Assembly (NCBI GenBank): GCA_963513935.1
Contig: OY740771.1
Span: 18,893,349-18,957,348 of the forward strand
Reading direction: 5' to 3'
DNA: 64,000 nucleotides
Origin: Aphrophora alni
Taxonomy: Eukaryota; Arthropoda; Insecta; Hemiptera; Aphrophoridae
Positions 58,300 to 64,000 of this stretch are shown here, piece after piece. The number at the start of each line of letters is the position of its first letter. Positions within the stretch are counted from its first letter, which is position 1. The translations under genes were made by a program, and so were the position numbers. The notes under the pieces are model-generated. The model searched no databases. It was not told the DNA's origin and saw only the letters and a list, made by a program, of their open reading frames with translations.

Positions 58300-58734
58300 A
58301 ATACTTGCAAGTTTTTACAGTAGCCGGTTGCCAGTCCGGGACATGGCGGGACCATAGGTTGTGGATAATGGAAAGACTTAGCGACTCACCAAATAAAAGG
58401 AGTTCGGTGGAGTTAAGGGAGAAATCCCTCCCGAACCAAAACTGGCAAAGATGAATTAATCGGGAGGGGGGCATCTCTTTAATTTCCCCAGGGGCGCTAC
58501 AAGGGTTAAAAACGGGCCTGCCTGGATTAACACCAAAACCTAGAACAAAACTAAACCCACAACAACTCAACCCAATTCACCTACAGATTATAAAACATTT
58601 TCAAATAGCCTAAACAAATTTATATACTACCTAAGTATGATAGGCCAACCGAGTTAGAACTTAGCAGTGGAGATCCATATCATAATGAAGATAGGATAAA
58701 AACATCCAAACAAAATAATCAGCAATTAGACAAA

Positions 58735-58767
<33 letters not shown>
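58300..58767 (+). repeat. GC-richer unassigned block ending in poly-A
   Basis: 58320-58570 is GC-richer (CAGTCCGGGACATGGCGGGA, GGGAGAAATCCCTCCCGAAC) and is followed after about 170 bp by a 31-bp poly-A run (58737-58767). The arrangement suggests a retroposed sequence in plus orientation, but no family is recognised. A 101-residue minus-strand frame over it has no domain. Confidence 0.4.
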
Positions 58768-58769
<2 letters not shown>

Positions 58770-59030
58770 AATTTCAGAAAATAAGATCAAAACTGGATAA
58801 AAACTAAGTTTTAAAAAAACTTTAAGATAAAAAAAAGCATATAAATCAACAGGATAATTTATTCAAATATCTTATTGAAATAGTTTTAAAAAATAGTCAA
58901 TTAAATACTAAAAGTACAATAAATCTAAATACACAAAAACAATATCTAACAATATAAATTTGAATGGAATGCAGGCCATTATACCGAAATTAAAATTAGA
59001 AACAGCTATATTTTAAAGACAATAATCTAG
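58768..59030. other. AT-rich spacer
   Basis: Nothing recognised. Confidence 0.4.
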
Positions 59031-59031
59031 C

Positions 59032-59033
<2 letters not shown>

Positions 59034-59085
<52 letters not shown>
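59034..59085. repeat. (TA)n microsatellite
   Basis: About 50 bp of pure TA, followed by TGTATGTATA. Confidence 0.95.
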
Positions 59086-59093
<8 letters not shown>

Positions 59094-59945
59094 ATTCAAC
59101 CAAGGTTCGAGGGTCTTATATCCATGGTCCAAGACATTTTCAGGATAGGAATGCCAGTAGGTTAGGTCTGATGAGAATAAAAACCCATAAAACCTACACC
59201 AATCCTATAAATCCCAGTATGTTCCTTTTTAAATGTGATTAACACAAATCCAAAACAAAATATCTACATATACTGGAGAGTACATTTATAAACTATAACT
59301 TGATTAATATTATGATCATCTATTCATTAGGCTAGTGTTTTTAGCTTAGATATTACACCTACTAACATACCTATTTAGAATAAATGTTAATATTGAAACT
59401 TAACCAGTAGATAGAAGTAATTATTACAGTAGCATCTATACCACAGATAAAAGACACATAAAAGGATTTGATAGAGAAAATTATCTTAAAAGGTTTAGGG
59501 GCAACATGTTATCATCCAAACCCTAGATGTTGTAAAGAGAGTGAAAAAAAAAAACTTCTATGTATGACAGCGTTTGGAGTCATGGTGATTAATTTATGTA
59601 AAAACCATGATTATAAGTGTATATAATATAAAAAACATAAAATTATAAGTGTTTGTAAAATTATAAGCATTTAATACAAAAATATATGTTTGAAACATTA
59701 CAGAGAGCACACTTAAAAGTTTCACAGGTTTTATCCCAAATGATTGTAAGCCTATTGTAGAAGTTAGCCTTATTTGTTAGCCCAACAGGCATAAAGTAAA
59801 GGTGCTAAAAGAAAGACAAAAACAAAAACAAACAAACAAACACTCTCTATAACTGGGAAAGGAAAACATAGTTTAGACTCTATGATATGGAGTCGGATAT
59901 GGTAGCTGGGGTTCAATCTTCATCTTCATGGTGAGTGCATCCAGC
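59086..59945. other. Spacer, 3' side of the minus-strand retrotransposon
   Basis: Probably includes its 3' untranslated region. AAACAAAAACAAACAAACAA at about 59820 would be a T/G-rich tail on the minus strand. No gene seen. Confidence 0.35.
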
Positions 59946-59946
59946 C

Positions 59947-61640
59947 TCAGGTAATGCCGACCGCATGGTGTCTCTCATAAACATAGCTAGCCAGTCTCCA
60001 GTAGGTGGGATCAGTCAGAATTCGTCCAAGAATGCAATTAGGTTGGAGTCTTCTCCTCAGCTCATCTCTGACATCCGATCTGATGATACAATCAAGGAGG
60101 ATGTGTTGTAGGGTTTCTTCTTCTATCTGACATACAAGACACAGGGGCGACTCAGCAAGTTGGAAACGAAAAAGATAAGATTGTGATACAATATGTCCTG
60201 TTCTAGCTCTTGAGGCGAATGTTGACACGGACCTGGGCAAGTTCTTGTAGATGACAGTGTTGTTTGGTTCTTTGAAGGAGTCCGTAAAGATGGCGACCCG
60301 TCAGTTCATCCCTCCACTACTCCAACCACCTGTGTCTCAGAATTCTGTGAGATGCAGCCATGCAGCCTGCAAGAGGTAGTTCTTTAGATGGTATAGGATG
60401 CATATTGGTGGCTACTTTCGCTATTTCATCAGCTTTCTCATTTCCCTGAAGTCTGCAATGACTCGGTATCCATTGAAAGAAAATCTCCTTATCCGTGGAC
60501 AGATTCAGGAGTTCTAAAATCTCCTGGACTCTGTGGTAGTAACTTGAGGGCCTATACTGTTGGAGGAGTTGTAATGCGCTTTTAGAGTTGCTGAGTATTC
60601 ATACCTTTTTACTTTTTACAGTTATGCAATGGGCAACCACCGCGTTGATGGCCAGTAGTTCAGTGTCGGTACTGGAGCTTGAATTCGCTGGGACAAAGAA
60701 GGACTCGCCTGAATGTTCCGTAAAGTAACCGGCTCCAGATTTTGATTCTGTGGAGTTCAATGACCCATCAGTGTAAATCCTATAGTGACTTTCATATCTT
60801 GAGTGTATAACTTCAAGGGCGGCAGCTCTTTGCATTTCTATAGGGTCGTTTTTAGATGTCAGTCCAGGGAGGTCTAATTCAATATTTGGTGGTTGAAAGT
60901 TCTATGGTGGGATGCAGTTGACAGTAGGGTAGGGCACTGGGGTCATGTCCGATGCGTTCATCATCACAGTTGTCATCACGTAATTAAAGGAAGACTTGTG
61001 ATGAGCCTCCTGTGGGTCTGGTCTGAGGGCTGGAAATGCTGTAGGGTCACATCACAGATATGTGAAGAAATTTGTGCCAGACAACTTTCTGAATGTATAC
61101 TCCCAGAGGCTCCACATTTAGCAATTTCCATGGCTCGTATTGGAGTTGTTTTGGGGCATCCTAGGCATATTCTAAGGGCTGAGTTTTGGATTGTATTTAA
61201 TTTGTTTAGATGTGTTTTTGCACATCTCCACTTTCTGTTCCAAATTTCTGCTCCGTACATCATTGTTGATCGGATGAATGATACAAAGAACTGTCTCAGC
61301 ATGAGAGTATCTGCTCCCCATGCTCTACTAGCAACAAACAGCCTTGAGCAAATTTAATATTTTTGTGCATTGTATTGAGGTCTGTTGGATATGGTTATCC
61401 CACAAAAGTTTGGGGTCCAGAGTGATTCCAAGTAGCACAGGAGTTGGGTTGTAGGGTATTGGTTTTCTTCTGCATTGCAGTTCTGGTACAAAATGCTTGA
61501 ATGAGTATTTTCTTGTGAAATCCTTGGGGGTGAGCTGGTTGGTCCTCGTCCTGCCCCTGGATAGCTGTTTTCGTCAAATACAGTGAACTGAACGCCAGCA
61601 GTAGCTGCTCTTTTGAGTACAGCCCCCACAAACATCATGG
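59947..61640 (-). pseudogene. Non-LTR retrotransposon ORF2: RT thumb, RNase H, C-terminus
   Basis: Minus strand, 5' to 3': FTRKYSF-like end of reverse transcriptase and GITLDPKLLWDNHI (61638-61380, broken frames); WGADTLMLRQFFVSFIRSTM...YGAEIW and LNTIQNSALRICLGCPKTTP, the RT thumb (61302-60976); RNase H IYTDGSLNSTESKSGAGYF (Asp), STDTELLAINAVVAH (Glu), a TGA at about 60597, ILSNSKSALQLL (catalytic Asp of S-D-S now Asn), WIPSHCRLQGNEKADEIAK; then SVSTFASRARTGHIVSQSYL and LCLVCQIEEETLQHILLDC, the C-terminal knuckle. This is the order of Jockey/I-group ORF2 proteins. The YxDD-bearing palm and the endonuclease are missing upstream of 61640, so it is 5' truncated, as is usual for such insertions. 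Inactive. Confidence 0.85.
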
Positions 61641-61644
61641 CTGG

Positions 61645-63735
61645 GGTTCAATGGTCTAAAGAAGAATACACAATCCTGAATATATGCTTTTCCATAAGAA
61701 TATTCAATATTCTTCTTTGATAGAAGGAAGTTTAGCGGAACAGGAATACATCATCATTAAGAAGGCCTTGAAGATTCTCCAATAATTAACCCATCTCTGC
61801 ATACCATCTATCTTGCAGAAGCCGTGTGTTGGTTACTTGATTATCTTAAAGGCTGATACTTTTAAAGAGTACGAAAGTTTTTATCACTTATGAACTAATA
61901 GCAAGGTAATCACCTCACAACTTATCTCCAATTATAAGTACCCAGCTTTGTGTCCCACATTTGGGATGACACAGAAATATCAGTAGCTTCTACCACTGAT
62001 ATTAATCATTAGAAGGAATTGAAGTGAGATAGAGAGATAATATACTCACTTCAAGTAAGTAAGTAGATAAGTAAGAATAACTTTGTACCAAACCTATCTT
62101 CAGCATTTTTATTTAATACTTTAAGTTTGTACCCATAGCTACTCCAAAAGCAGTGCTACAGAGAGATAACACACATTCTCTGGGCAGTACATTGATTCAC
62201 ACAATCATGTAAATAATGTTGCTGAAAATTTCCATATATATGGTTTTAAAGTTATTCTTGCTGAAACCACCTACCAGAGTTCCAATACAAGCCTTACATA
62301 AATTTAAGTCATAACAACATACAGTTAACACAATTTATACAAAGTTTGAGTATATTATAAACAAAACAACATATTTTTCAATATTTAATAACTGCTCGGA
62401 AGTGATCAACAAACTTTCTACTAATAAGTCAAATTTGCTTTAATAATTCTCAATAGAAATTTTTAACATAACGACAATAAAAATAGCCAGTCTCGAACCG
62501 TTTGTTGAAGTGTGCACACCAAGCGACATGTAACTGATATAGTATTTTATAACCTTTGTAAACGTGTATATGTGTACTTGTGTAAAAGTGTCTCTCTGTG
62601 TTATTTGTGTGTGTAAAGTGTAATCACCTTTGTTAAAACATTAACGACTTTTACTAAGAAACCTTATATGATCTGATGATGGGCTCACACAGCCTGAAAT
62701 GCAGTAATCTAATTAACCAACAGGGGATTAGAGAGACGTACAGAATAAAAAGGTAATATAAAATTATTCATTCTCAATAGGTTAAATTTAGACACAATTG
62801 TGTAGCTCAAAACGGTTTATACTTAAAGGCCTACTGGTACTGGTACTTAAACTATTTAAATACATTGTTTAATTAAAGCACATATAACATAACAGTTTTA
62901 ATAGTATCACATGAACCTAACCAAGAAACAGCTAATGTATAAATATAAATGTTGATGTGTGGTTTAACTTACCTGTGTGGTATGTTTTCTGGCAATCACT
63001 TTTAAAAAAATCACTCGGAACAATTTCATTAATCCAAAGCAAAATATAATTACATTTCTTTTACTATGGTTTAATTTTCCATTCAAATTTTACACTCTAT
63101 ATTGAAGTTATAATTTGTTTTATAAATTATATTTTTATTTTGAAAAATCTTATTTCATTAATCAAATTGAACTAATTAAAAGTAGGCTATGTATTTTCCA
63201 TATCAAATCATTGATTTTTATTAAAACCTGTTCCTTATTAAAATACGAAGAATTTATTTAATGTATCTAGCAGACCATTATGCCTATTATTTTTTATTGC
63301 CAATTGTAACCTAGGCCTATGTTTAGTACAATGATTTAGTTTGTAAGATACATTACAAAAAAATACAAAATTAAGACATTTAAATAAGTGTTTAATTAAG
63401 GTCAAACTATTTGTTTAGGAAATATTAAACATAACTTTTAATAACAGAATATTATTTACATTATTTTAATTAAAAGGGTAAAGACCCTTTTTATAATAAA
63501 CTAACCTAATATTTACTAATGCAATTACCCATTGAGGCCAAAACAATTTGCTGCTGATAAGTGTTAAATGCATAATAAAAAATAAATGCAAACATAAGTA
63601 AATGAAGTTTGGTTAGTAATTACAGTTATTTAATAATGTATTCTTTAGCACTATGTTAATTAAAAACACCGTTTATGAATTTTAAATATTAGTCACTGGG
63701 AATTGAATTAATTGATAACACGAAAACTCCCTCCT
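61645..63735. other. AT-rich spacer, no gene seen
   Basis: At 62673-62699 CTGATGATGGGCTCACACAG, then CCTGAAAT, forms a GGGCT/AGCCT hairpin like the satellite-1 hairpin. The rest contains no open frame, repeat or element that I can support. Confidence 0.45.
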
Positions 63736-63740
63736 AAAAC

Positions 63741-63810
63741 TACGCATGCGCCTTAGGTATCCTCATTATTTCAACTCTTCAAAATAAAACAGCACCAGGG
63801 CGCATGCGTA
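63741..63810. promoter_or_regulatory. Inverted pair of CGCATGCG (NRF-1/EWG-like) sites
   Basis: TACGCATGCGCC at 63741-63752 and its exact inverted copy GGCGCATGCGTA at 63799-63810, 46 bp apart. Each contains the GCGCATGCGC-like core bound by NRF-1 (erect wing in flies), often found in housekeeping promoters. The flanks are very AT-rich and CpG-poor, so two intact sites stand out. No gene start is visible within the remaining 190 bp, so a promoter role is inference. Confidence 0.4.
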
Positions 63811-64000
63811 TGCTATGGAACGCTTTTTCAAAACCATTCAAATAGAGAAACTTTAGTAACAACTAATAAAGGCCTATGTTTTCTTCTTCTTTCTTCAAGT
63901 ACATAAGAAAGAATCATCGTTTTAGGCATTCCATTCCATGTTATGTAAAAATATGTAAATTATGTTTTGTACAAGTTCAATTATTTCAAAAACAGTTCCA

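Noticed and set aside
59100..59125. tRNA T-arm look-alike (GGTTCGAGG)
   Set aside because: No acceptor stem, anticodon arm or matching spacing around it.

Overview
The window is AT-rich eukaryotic DNA, most likely from an insect. The evidence is the set of decayed mariner, hAT and non-LTR retrotransposon fragments, the many short TTAGG-type (insect telomere-like) pentamer tracts inside satellites, long CT, CA and TA microsatellites, and the absence of operons or prokaryotic gene packing. Hemiptera would fit my general impression, but the order cannot be decided from this sequence alone. I find no complete host protein-coding gene. Two short stretches could be single host exons (33532-33639 on the minus strand, 36228-36329 on the plus strand), both at low confidence. 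I see no rRNA, tRNA or CRISPR.

Layout. 1-6300: AT-rich spacer with a mariner-type transposase tail (1441-1842), a small fold-back element (2460-2654) and copies of several dispersed repeat families. 6774-10770: a fold-back element that runs into a satellite of about 21 head-to-tail monomers, each carrying hairpins and a TTAGG-like tail. 12453-13850: a second satellite with an exact 107-bp two-part period. 14800-22800: a retrotransposon tail, a degenerate short-period repeat, an approximately 830-bp inverted-repeat element and dispersed repeats. 22795-24480: a third satellite, interrupted by a 456-bp transposon. 24697-26395: a 26-bp minisatellite. 26526-36600: further inverted-repeat elements, mariner and retrotransposon relics, an 80-bp tandem array and a GC-rich hAT-type element. 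36600-51600: retrotransposon relic, two more copies of the 456-bp transposon, satellite 3 again and two large fold-backs. 52480-61640: the most protein-like part, with a DD41D mariner-like transposase, a broken hAT transposase and a non-LTR retrotransposon relic. 61640-64000: AT-rich, ending in a pair of inverted CGCATGCG sites.

The window is best read as a repeat-dominated region in which nothing works together as a pathway. The strongest observations are: (i) three nearly identical 456-458-bp non-autonomous transposons, each with a perfect 7-bp target duplication and 33-bp terminal inverted repeats; (ii) the structured satellite at 6970-10770, whose monomer carries a CTGATGA-stem-GAAA hairpin resembling a hammerhead-ribozyme core; and (iii) an apparent single-copy ancestor of the second satellite's monomer inside a dispersed repeat at 35945. 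Identifications of protein families come from reading translated motifs by eye; no database search was possible.
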